The position numbers were made by a program, and so were the translations under genes. Shown here one piece after another: positions 1 through 9,806 of a stretch of 64,000 nt of DNA (the first letter of the stretch is position 1; every line of letters starts with the position of its first letter). The notes beneath the pieces are model-generated. The model did not search any database and was not told where the DNA came from. It saw only the letters and a program-made list of their open reading frames with translations. Source of the stretch: Psococerastis gibbosa (taxonomy: Eukaryota > Arthropoda > Insecta > Psocodea > Psocidae); contig OZ020484.1 of the NCBI GenBank assembly GCA_963971405.1, forward strand, positions 9,486,001 through 9,550,000, written 5' to 3'.

Positions 1-77
1 GAAACGATTCAGTCTATTAACCTAGATCAAGTTTACTACACCAAGCCATTGGACATATTGTATGTGATCAGTTCATA

Positions 78-182
78 ACCGAAATTAGAGGATTTGGGAA
101 AAAACGGATTTGGCAGGATTCGAACCCACGATCTACGCCTATCCGGGGCTCCTCTTAAGCGCTGGACTACAAACCCTGTTAT
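78..182 (-). repeat. S1 tRNA-derived SINE fragment
   Basis: Read on the minus strand, this contains a Pol III B-box-like GGGTTCGAATCC stretch followed by the AACCGAAATTAGAGG-type end (plus-strand reading) seen in the other S1 copies at 7,769, 14,800 and 33,113. The upstream half of the element is missing, so this is a truncated copy. Confidence 0.6.
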
Positions 183-294
183 TTACCATATAATACTACA
201 ATATATTGAATATGATCAGTTCATATTTAGTTAAGACTTTTCTTAAATTTAATAGCCATATTGGCATTTGGCCGTATACCGGTTAGTTGTAAGA

Positions 295-356
295 ATGGGC
301 CGAAAGGCTCAAAATTCGCCCAAATGGAAAATAAAGACAATTTTCTTTCTTTCTTA
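295..356 (+). repeat. Retroposon 3' end: hairpin, AATAAA, CTTT tail
   Basis: A GGGCCGAAAGGCTC hairpin is followed by AAAATAAAGACAATTTT and a short (CTTT)n tail. Near-identical 3' ends occur at 12,463-12,525 (minus) and 23,590-23,650 (plus), with a related one at 53,425-53,480. This is the tail of a dispersed retroposon; no coding sequence is attached here. Confidence 0.6.
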
Positions 357-1749
357 TATTAAAGAACTAATTAAGATAATGCGCATTATCGGATAGAGTT
401 AAAGAAGTCAACTTAATTAGCTTAGAAATAAGTGTATTTTTAAATTTAAGATAATGTTAAATTTAAAACAGTTCCGAACCTTGGGACATAAATACATAAT
501 AATAAAATAAATCGTACATTTTGTTTAAATGTATAATCCATTTACACAACTTCAGTGGAATCTCACAACAAAATACACCATTTCGAGCGGAATACCAAGA
601 GGTATTCATGGCTCTACAGCAACGTATATTTAACTATGTTCTTGCACATGCACGAAGATGAGTGAAAAATTATATATGGAATCGTGTAAAAAATATAATT
701 AAAAAGAATTCAAGAATAAAGAATTAAAGAATAAAAAGAATTAAAAAGAAAGAAAATGCGGTAACATATTACAATCGAACATAACATTTTAGAGAAAGAC
801 TATAATTCAGTACAAAAATTAGTCTTGTGAACATTAAGTGTGCTATTTACAGTCTAGCCTCAGCCTAATTTTGGCCTTGAAAACCAATGGAGCAATCTTT
901 AGCACCTGAGGAATAACAATGACGCGTAAAGACCTGGCACATTCAATGTGCAGTCTGTCACGCAGTGCAGCTAGGTGCAACAGTTGCTTCTTTTCAACCA
1001 ATGTACCTTTACTAACATACCAGTATGTATCATCATCATAATATAAAGGAATTGCCGTTACAATACTTAGCCTTGAAATACAGGATAACCTACATCAAGT
1101 GCGGTGAACCTGAATATACGTCATACAATTGAAAACGAAGCAAAGGCTCAAAAATGTTAATTAGAGACTAAAGTCAAATACTTAAATAAGAAAGATAAAA
1201 ATTAATGTAACCGCGGTCATTGGAAAACACCGCTAAGTTTACGTAGAAGTACCACAGCTTACAAAAAAAAATCATTTATTAATTCAAATTTAACTTTGCA
1301 CAAAAGGCGGATAGAGGGTAATCCAGCGAAGATAGTGATGTCTGACTTATGCCTCCAATTTGTAAAATTGGGCAATTTCCTCTTTACTTGCTAAATAACG
1401 CAAGGTCAACGGTACCATAACGGCTGTCATAAAAGATATTAGTCCACTCACAGCCACTACTATTAATTAAAGCTGCGGCTATAACTACTGCAAAGATGGA
1501 GAGTACAGTAGGTAACAACATAAATGCAATAGGCTCTCGAGGCTAGAGCCAGCCGCCAGGTGATGGGACAGGGAAATCCGAGCTAATGGGCACTGGTCGA
1601 TCCAAAAGATGGCATCTCAGAGGCACAGTTACAATGAAGATGTCAAATGGAGCTGTTGGCGAAACGTTTGGCCTGTATTTTCCTGTTCCATCAGAAGTAG
1701 GTAACATTGGTACAGAAGGTACTTGGTTCTTCTTCTTAAGGTTACAATC
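357..1749. other. AT-rich stretch with no recognised gene
   Basis: I see no conserved protein, RNA gene or clear element in this stretch on either strand. It has low-complexity runs and short imperfect repeats. A phrase near 1,651 (GGCGAAACGTTTGG) recalls the arm of the inverted repeat at 10,824-11,282 but is too short to assign. Confidence 0.4.
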
Positions 1750-2160
1750 TTAGCGATTGGTTGGCAGCAACTCCCTGCATATCGTCCTCCAGTTTACTCG
1801 GTCCTCGATCTTCCTCTTCAGTTCTTGATATGATATTGCTCCTGCGTCTTCTTTTACTTGATCCATGAATTCCTTCTTCGGCCGTCCTCTTCGGTTATTT
1901 CCCTCTACTGTGCCCTCGATAATAGTGTGTACCAGATTTTCGTGCCTTAGCAAATGCCCCATCCATTTCGCTCTCCTGATTCGTATCTGGGCTACTAACT
2001 GTCTTTCTTCCCCGATAGCGTCTAGCACTATTTCATTTGTCACATGGTCCCTCCAGCTGATCCGTAGCATCCTTCTGTAACACCACATTTCGAAAGCTTC
2101 GAGTTTCTTTAGTTCCTTATCTGCTATAGTCCAGGTTTCACTTTTTACTTGGTTATACAA
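1750..2160 (-). pseudogene. Non-LTR retrotransposon reverse transcriptase, C-terminal remnant
   Basis: An open stretch of about 136 codons encodes the tail of an endonuclease-reverse transcriptase polyprotein. Visible hallmarks are the LEAFEMWCYRRMLRISW segment, then the RRAKWMGHLLRHENL motif and a GRPKKEFMDQVKEDAG segment, in the order typical of the region downstream of the catalytic domain in insect LINE ORFs. The catalytic YADD region and the endonuclease are absent, so this is a 5'-truncated, dead copy. Related scraps of the same tail occur at 11,795-11,990 and 48,790-49,070. Its reading frame is still open, so the insertion may be fairly young, but no function is expected. Confidence 0.8.
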
Positions 2161-2913
2161 TATAAATGTTAGGTATTACAAAGTCGCATTAAATCGTATT
2201 GTGTGTGTCCAATAAACTGTGAAATCCAACAATAAACAGACTACCTTATGCCATGAGTAATTACGATTTTACGTGCGTCATACACTCATACCATCAAGTC
2301 TTTTAGCGTATTTTAAGTTAATCTTTATTTTGTCATTTTATGTATACTTCTCTTGTTGGAAAAAATTGGAATAAATATATTTGATTGATAAAATATTTGA
2401 GTAGGTATGCATGCCTCGATTGGCAGATTTAGGGATCCCCAACTCCCAAATTTCTTGACGAGGCACTCAGACTAGATAGAATGGGCTTTTTGACCATAAA
2501 CATTTTGTACCATAAAATAAGGATGCACCTGTATAATTGAGGAGCATGAACACAAAAGGCGATCTGTCACAAAAAAAATAATTTGTGACTTAGTGGCATC
2601 ACTGTAATAGTCGCATTGACTGCTACAAAAAAAAAATGTAATATTTAACAAGTCCAATGCAATTCCTATATTATCAAAGAATATTAATTAAAATATTACA
2701 TCCCATAATGAAGTTTTGTGCCTCTCCTTCATTTACAGTTTCAAGTGACAAATCGCCTTTTGCATACATGCTCCTCATTTAGGAGGTAAGTTTAAACTTG
2801 TTAAAGTCCCCCCCCCCCCCACCCCGAAAGAAAAAAATTCCAGATCCCCTTATGCATGTCTCTTTTCTAGAATATATGTTTGTAGATAATTTCATTTTCA
2901 TTCTCTTTCAGAA

Positions 2914-5900
2914 ATGATAATACAATTAGCTGTTCTTGCTCTCGGGGCGGTTGCCCTTGCAGGCGCGCAAAGCTCTCCTTACAAAATCGTTTGCGCCTAT
3001 GATCACAAATCGTACTACAGAGAAGGTAATAATATTGATAGCATGAAAATAAAATCAGGCTTACTTCAGACATAGTGAAAACACCGGAAGCAATTACCTC
3101 GTACAAAGACATCAAGAACATGCGAGTAATGCAGACTATAGACTAACATGTGCAATTTAGCTTGGCAGGGTTTGTGGATTTGGAAAGGAAAGTTTGACTA
3201 TTGACGCAATAGTCAGACTTTCCTTACCAAAACCACACATCCTGCCAAGCTAAATTGGGGACAAACATGAGCCGGTCATAGCAGCATTCAACTTTCTCAT
3301 CAGGACTGGAGTCATGAAACACCTATGGACAAATACAAAAGAACCGTTCCAAACGGAAACTACCAACAATACCCAAATAAGCTAACAACTCCGCACACAC
3401 ACCGACCGGCGCAAAAAATTCGAGAGTCCCGCGCCTAAAATTTAAAAAAAAATAAAAGAAAAAAAAGTGCAGTTCGGTCTCTAGGCCACATTTTGGGAAG
3501 ATTGAGAAGGAGTGATTGGACAATACGAGCTTGGTGTAGAGGTCAGCACACTGCCCGGTTAAATTTTCCCTGAGTTCCTTTACTTAAAAAATTAATAAAT
3601 ATTGATAGCCACAAGACAATGTGCACAGAAACCTGCTCTTATAAGCCACTCCTACATAAGTTATAAATTTCCTTCGTAGATTCTGGAAAATTCCTAACGG
3701 CTGACATAGAGCATGCTTTGGGACAGTGCACACATATCCTTTACAAATCCGCCAAGATAACTCCAGGGGAGTTCAAAGTCAAGGCCATTGACACCGACCT
3801 GGACACCGATTCAGGCAAGGGCAACTACAAAGCCATAACAGGGCTCAAGAAAAGATATCCAGCTCTGTCGATCCTTCTGTCAGTGGGCAACTGGGACGAC
3901 AAGGGTGAGGAAGATGAAGACCCAAGCGATAAGTACCTTGCACTGGTAAGTTGGAAGATTCAAAAATTTGTCTCTCTAAAAGCGTTAAGACGCACACAAC
4001 CATTTTTCAATGAAAACCTACCGAACAATAAAATTACCCTGCATTGGTAAGTTTGAAGGTGAAGGAATTGTCTCTCTAAAAGCGTTAATTCGTCTACGCA
4101 ACCATTTTGAAATGAATTGGCTACCTACAGAACAAATTACCCTGCATAGTGCACTGGTAAGTTGGAAGCTGCAAAATTATGCATCTCTAAAAGTTTTAAT
4201 ATGTATACGCAACTATTTTTTTTAATGAATGCCTACCAAACAATAATTACCCTGGATTGGCAAGTTGGAAAATGCAGTAATAATATGTCTCTTTAAACAC
4301 GTTAAGAGGACATGCTACGTAGAAAATGAGCACCCCAAATTTTTTTGTTTTATTGACTTTTTATTTTTTTATTTCATTAACAAAGCAAGTCATTAAAGAT
4401 TTGGCTCATGGAAGTTGTAGAAGACTACTTCATGCATCATATAATAAAAAATATTAAATTTTTGGTACTTTAGTTCTTTCATAAATACCAGACAGACCTA
4501 AAATGTCGCGTATTCTGGGATTTTTGGAAGAACTACAAAAGCGAAAAGTAAAAATACCCGATTATACAATGCACGAAGTCGTCTTCTACAACTTAGATGA
4601 GCCAAATTTTTAATAGCTCGCTGACTTAATTAAATAAAAAAGGAAAAGTATTTAATTTTGGGGTGCCAATTTTCTACGTAGCATATCCTCTTAATACGTC
4701 TACCGAATCATTTTATTTATGAATACCCAATGTACGATACAATGTACGACAAGCCTATTACATACAAATATCCCACATACTCCCATTATAGCCAAGCCCC
4801 CCATAGTACCCTAGCCTAGCTGAAGCAGCTTTGACTGTTTCGCCATAACTTCATAATTTCCTTCCTTCCTTTGCCCTCCAAAATTTATAAAGCTTATTAT
4901 TTCTGACCCGTATTATTTCGCATAAGACATGAAGGACATCATTGAGGGTGTAGTCGAAGGCACAATCCCATAGGACGACTGAGGAAGGAGTACCTTTTTG
5001 TACCTACATATGGTTTTGTCGAGATTGGAAATACATAGTTCATTCATTCATTCATTTATTCGCCTTGATGTCATCAAGAAGAACCTAGGATGCGACACCT
5101 GCCTTGCACTAAAAAAAACCGCACAAGCTAACAAGAGTGGAGAAGGAAATTGACACATTCGCTGCAAACCCATCGATAAATTGAAACTCCAGAAGAAGAC
5201 AATTTCGCCCCATTAGCCTATATACTATACATTCCCAAATGTACTTTTTAGCTAAGAGACCCCAACAGTCGTGGGACATTCATTTCATCGGCGCGGGCCT
5301 TTGTCAACAAATACGGTTTTGACGGCATAGACCTTGGGTGGCAGTTCCCCAAACTGCGAGTCCAGCCACGTACCACTGGAGGCTCCATCTGGCACAAGAT
5401 CAAGAAGACGGTCGGCGCAGCCAAGGGTAGCAAAGATGAGAACGCGGACGAGCATAGGGCCGGTTTCACCGCCCTCATCAAGCAGATGAAGCTCGCCTTC
5501 CGCCCCGACAATCTTCAAGTATCCGCCTCAGTTATTCCTCACACCAATTACTCACGTAAGAAAAATAATTTTTTACTTGTAACGCATTTTCTTTCCCTCT
5601 TGAACCTGTTATTCCTGACATTTTGGAACAACCCAAAGTGGAGTTGGAAAAACTCGTAAAAATTATATTTTATTTTTCATACGGTAAAATAAAGTAAATA
5701 TTCATTGTATAGGTTGAAGATTACCATATTAGAAAATAACTAAATTGCACAATATTCATCATACAATAACAGTCAGGAAATGGAAAACTTATCATAAGAA
5801 GGAAAGACCCAGCACAGCTTAGTGATATTCCGAACATCAGAGGTTATAGACTTTAATCTCAGCGATAAGGTCGGGTCAACAAGACTGTTATTTTTGCCTT

Positions 5901-8348
5901 AACTTAATATAATTATGATAACGTCCAAAATGCAGATAAACTGCCACCAAGCTATTGCTATGTCAATGTACCCTTACTGTATAACTGAACTAGTTTTCAT
6001 AAAAATAACAATGTCACGTATAGTATAAAGTAAAAAAGCTTTTGATCTGAAACTGAAACTAATGAACTCCCGCTCCCCTGAGTCTCATATGAGACAGATG
6101 ATAAACAAAAGATTATGGGTAAAATAAAGGCTATATTTGCGTAGTAAACAATTTAAAAAGCAATAGGACAGATATATTGTCTTGTTGATTCATTTCTCAC
6201 GCCACATTTGATCATTTCGCATTATAGTATACTGGGATCTTCGCGAAATTAGCCCCTACGTGGACTTCATTAACGTGCAAGCATTCGACTATTTGACGCC
6301 CAAGGACAAGATCTCTCCGACCTCTGCTGACTACCCATCACCCCTGTATGCGGCCCCCAACAGGAACCCTACCTTCAATGCTGACACACAAATAAGATAT
6401 TTCCTCGACAATGGTGCCCCAGGTAAGTAAAATTGTACATTGTCGGACTATGTTCCCGCCATAATCAAAGTTTTGTCATTTTAGGAACAAAACCAGTTCT
6501 CTCCACCTCTTTGAATCAAACGCAGTTCTCTTCATTCTTTTTTTTCAAAATTGGGAAAACTATGCATAATTAGAACTATTTTAGGTTAATAAAACACATC
6601 AAAATGAATGTTTAAGAATCAAACCATAACGCTTGACATCCACGTGTGAGAGCAGCAATTTTTCGCGGTTCATGAAAAATTACTCATGATGAACGGCTTT
6701 TGATTTCAGACGACTCATATGTTTGAATGAACCGGTCAATTGAGCGATCACTTTGACTGATGCTTGAAAGTCATGGTGCGAGGCAAAATTGCCCACAATT
6801 CACAATCGAAGCCATATTAATGGAAACTGCAAGACAATGCCCAAAATCTCCGTAAAACAGTTAGATGCTGGCCTTTGCTGTACACTAGAACACTACCGGC
6901 ACCATAAGCGAAATCTTATTTACTTGGATTTTTTCGTAACTTTCAGCTGGAAAACTCACACTTGGAATACCTACCTACGGCCGCTCATGGAAAATCGGAG
7001 TTGATAACAAAGCAACAGGAGTACCTCCCTTAGAAGCGAATGAAGACGGTGCTGAAGGTCACTTAACCAAGAAGCGAGGGGTGTTTTCTTACGCTGAGGT
7101 CTGCTCCATGTACCAGAATCCCAACAACCACGGAACCAAAGGCTTACTACGTAGGGTTGTTGATAGCACCAAGAAGTTCGGTAAGTAGTGCAGCTAAACA
7201 TCGTTGCCAAAAACACCTTACAGACAGATTTCAGTCCAATCATCTCCTAAAATTTGTAGAATAGTAGCTAATTGCCAAGTCTTACAATTTTACATTGTGT
7301 GCAGACGCGGATCTAGAATGAGACCAAGGAGGGGGCTAACATTAAATACGATTTTTTTTTTAATAGGGCTGAAATATTGGGGTTTTACACATTTTCAGAG
7401 CAATAAGGGTTCTATATTATAGGTAATTCATACAATCGAGCACAAGGGGGGCCCGGGGGTCTCCTCCGGGAGAAAATTTGTGAAAAATAGGACTGAAATA
7501 GTGGGGTTTTACGCATTTTAAGGAACCTAATGGGGGGGGGGGCTATAGCCCCCATAGTCTCCCCCCCCCCCGTAGATCCGCGCCTGATTGTGTGGATATC
7601 CAAGCCACCGTTCTAGCTACAGTAGAATATGAATAAACGTTCATGAATAATTCGAATTAACGTATACGTACATAACATCTTCTAAAAGTTTCTCGTCCTG
7701 AACGAATATCTTGGAAACGTGCCACAGCCACAGGTCCTCATTTAGACAAACAACTGACTGTTTACAACTAACCGAAATTAGAAGATATAGAAAAAACTGG
7801 ACATGGCGGGATTCGAACCCAGGATCTACGCCTGACTGGGGCACCGACTTAAGCCCTGAACCACAAGCATCGACAAGAACAGTTGATGTATATCCTCGAC
7901 TTATATGCTCGTATTGACATGATTCGTAGTGCTAGACAGGTTAGCACAACTACACGACTATTTAACCGAACAGGTCTGTAAGCTTACTTCATTCCATAAA
8001 GGCAATGCTTTATTCATTATATTGCAGTATTATATGGTATTTATAACACTGACATTAAATTTACTTTGGTTAAAGGGGTAACCTCCTCGTTATAACCGAA
8101 ATTAGAGGAAATGCAAATGGTTTTTATCTTTGACAGGTACCTACGCTTGGCGTCCAGAAGAAGGTGACCGGGAAGGTCTCTGGGTGGGTTTCGAAGAGCC
8201 TGAGACTGTACGTTACAAGGCTGAGTATGCCAAGAAGCAGCGACTGGCTGGCGTTTCAATCTATGATCTGGGCATGGATGACTTCCGCGGCATCTGCGCT
8301 GGGGAGAGATATCCACTGCTGAAAGCAGCAAAGGCTGGCCTGATCTAA
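2914..8348 (+). CDS. Idgf: Imaginal disc growth factor (chitinase-like GH18 protein), 6 coding exons
   Basis: Coding exons: 2914-3025, 3680-3945, 5252-5555, 6228-6422, 6947-7180, 8137-8348; all introns are GT..AG, phases agree, and the product is 440 aa, the usual length for the family. Residues 1-19 form a signal peptide (hydrophobic core, probable cut after AGA before QSS). The GH18 barrel follows, with four cysteines in the IDGF pattern (VCAYDH, QCTHILY, EVCSMY, GICAG). The chitinase active-site motif DxxDxDxE reads DGIDLGWQFP, so the catalytic Glu is Gln157; this substitution is the known hallmark of IDGFs and predicts a non-catalytic, secreted growth factor acting on imaginal cells, cuticle and wound repair. 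LGIPTYGRSW and the C-terminal VSIYDLGMDDFRG match the family. A splice acceptor lies 2 nt before the start codon (AG at 2910-2911), so at least one 5' non-coding exon must lie upstream. Intron 2 carries tandem copies of its own splice donor. An NYS glycosylation sequon ends exon 3. Confidence 0.95.
3152..3257. repeat. ~105-bp near-perfect hairpin in Idgf intron 1
   Basis: The arms CAATTTAGCTTGGCAGG and CCTGCCAAGCTAAATTG are reverse complements, and pairing continues inward through GACTATTG/CAATAGTC to a loop of about 3 nt. No further copy was noticed in the window. It could be a foldback element or a small-RNA hairpin. Confidence 0.75.
3941..4307 (+). repeat. Tandem ~105-bp repeat that copies the exon-2 splice donor
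   Basis: Four units start near 3941, 4042, 4152 and 4255. Each opens with a (C/A)NTGGTAAGTTGGAAG-like segment, continues with TCTCTAAAAGCGTTAA and ends with AATTACCCTG. Units 2 and 3 keep a consensus GTAAGT donor; unit 4 has GCAAGT. The last unit is cut by the F2 element starting near 4302. Confidence 0.85.
4302..4694. mobile_element. F2 long-arm foldback MITE
   Basis: Inverted arms begin TTAAGAGGACATGCTACGTAG on the left and end with the complementary CTACGTAGCATATCCTCTTAA on the right. Internal arms (TTGGCTCATGGAAGTTGTAG against CTACAACTTAGATGAGCCAA) also pair. There is no ORF. Related copies lie at 22,365-22,800, 35,438-35,805, 35,812-36,192, 23,257-23,674 and 45,660-46,030. Confidence 0.8.
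7302..7587. mobile_element. GC-rich foldback element with GGATCTA ends
   Basis: The ends GACGCGGATCTA and TAGATCCGCGCCT are inverted. The interior has poly-G/poly-C runs and a GGGGGGCCCGGGGGTCTCC palindrome. A second copy in the opposite orientation is at 45,402-45,645. It sits in the last intron of Idgf. Confidence 0.7.
7769..7985 (-). repeat. S1 tRNA-derived SINE, near complete
   Basis: On the minus strand a ~110-bp leader is followed by a tRNA-like block with GGGTTCGAATCCCGCC (B box and T arm) and then the AGTTTTTTCTATATCTTC tail ending TTTCGGTTA. It matches the copy at 14,800-15,025 throughout. It lies in the last Idgf intron; a further scrap of the same tail (about 8090-8115) lies just before exon 6. 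Confidence 0.75.
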
Positions 8349-8435
8349 ACTAGTCTTTTGTCACAAGTGAAACCTTAAAATAAGGGGAAAATTGTTAGTC
8401 TGTGGTCTTGTCTGTTTAACTTTAAAAGACTTTTT

Positions 8436-8441
8436 AATAAA
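8436..8441 (+). terminator. Polyadenylation signal of Idgf
   Basis: AATAAA 88 nt after the Idgf stop codon, the first such hexamer downstream. Confidence 0.7.
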
Positions 8442-9039
8442 ATAATTACGAAACATACGGTTTATTTTTTCACCCTAATTGGATTTCAAAACCATTGGAG
8501 TTTGTACCGTATCTCACAAGCCACCATTTATTTGAAGTTACAAGTCACAAATATTTTTATTCCTGTAAATAGTCCTACTTCAGTGAGTAAAACAGGTTAT
8601 AATGTTAGTACGAGGATAATATTTAAGGAGTTAGTAATTTTGTCATTTGAGCTATTATACAAGAAAATTTTACTGACAATGGTTGCAAGTAACTTGAGTA
8701 ACTTCCAAGTTGACAGAATTTCTGCTAATAACATAAGCACTAGGCAAACAGGACGTGGATTCCTCACGGTTCCTAATTATAAATTAACACACAGCAGAAA
8801 TTCTGTCAACTTTTGAGGTTTCAGTTACTACAATGAAATGATCAGGGCCGGATACAATGAAAATATTACCTTGTCTATCATTAAGAACTATATTGTAAGT
8901 CTACTCACAGGTACAGATTAAAAAAATATTGTTAGTGTGACGAACTAGTAAATAACCTACTACAGTAAATTGTGTGGTGATCCCAACTTTTTGGCTTTGT
9001 GGCACCGGTTCAGTAAAATTTGTTTTTTTGATAAATACA
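8442..9039. other. Intergenic spacer with a pair of inverted sequences
   Basis: No gene seen. AAGTTGACAGAATTTCTGCT (near 8708) is inverted at AGCAGAAATTCTGTCAAC (near 8795), suggesting a small foldback element between the convergent genes Idgf and snz. Confidence 0.45.
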
Positions 9040-9350
9040 CGCATTATTATTATTATTATAATTGAGTCTGATTGAAGCACCTTAAGGGCAGACTCTTTCA
9101 CCTCGGGGAAAGAGGAGTTGACTGACAGGGTGGACCTCCGTGGATTCCGAACCACTTGGGGGACATAGTAAAGTCACACGATTAAATCGGAGGTGACCAG
9201 GACCCGACACGCAGTCAGACTGACTGGTATAATCTCAGCGCGTTATCATGTCCCTCCATGTTCCCCTGCCAACGCTGTACACACTAACAAGTTAGCCGCA
9301 GTTTGAAACACGCTCTGCTCTAGTGGATTCAACGTGGTAAGGCCGTTGAC
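9040..9350 (-). repeat. SA retroposon copy, ATT-tailed
   Basis: This minus-strand copy matches the element at 17,308-17,593. Recognisable blocks are CCTTACCACGTTGAATCCAC, GGGGAACATGGAGGGACATG and CCCAAGTGGTTCGGAATCCA. The 3' end runs into an (ATT)n microsatellite near 9,045. Confidence 0.7.
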
Positions 9351-9351
9351 A

Positions 9352-9640
9352 GAACCTACCTTAGTAATCGATATCAAGAGAGCCCGCATCAGGTCGCTAG
9401 GGCACGTGGAACGAATGCCAGAAGATAGGGCTACAAGAGCAGTCTTACACAAGGTGCCCCAAGGGAGAAGACGAGTGGGACGACCACAGATGCGATGGCT
9501 GGACGACGTCGAGGTGGATTTGGGTGAGCCTTGGCGTCGATGGAGAGCGCTGGACCGCGCAGGCTGGCGCGAAGGCCCTTCACGGGCCGTAGCACCAAGG
9601 AGTAAGTTAGTAAGTAATTCGGGTCGACGGCAACCACTTG
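9352..9640 (+). pseudogene. Non-LTR retrotransposon ORF, C-terminal remnant
   Basis: The plus-strand frame reads RIRSLGHVERMPEDRATRAV followed by GRRRVGRPQMRWLDDVEVDL, the conserved tail of RTE/Jockey-like reverse-transcriptase ORFs. It ends in AGTAAGTTAGTAAGTAA, the TAAG-type tail also seen at 26,305-26,332 and 49,750. Catalytic domains are absent. Confidence 0.8.
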
Positions 9641-9806
9641 TACTGCCGACAGTTATAGTTGTACTAAGCAGCTATTGCATTGCATAGAGTAAATCATTAA
9701 TAGTAAAGACAAAGTAATAAAATCCTCTGTTAATAATACCATTGTAATAATAACCACAGATATGTAAAGAATGAGATCAAAATTAGACAAATTAAAATAA
9801 TCTACC

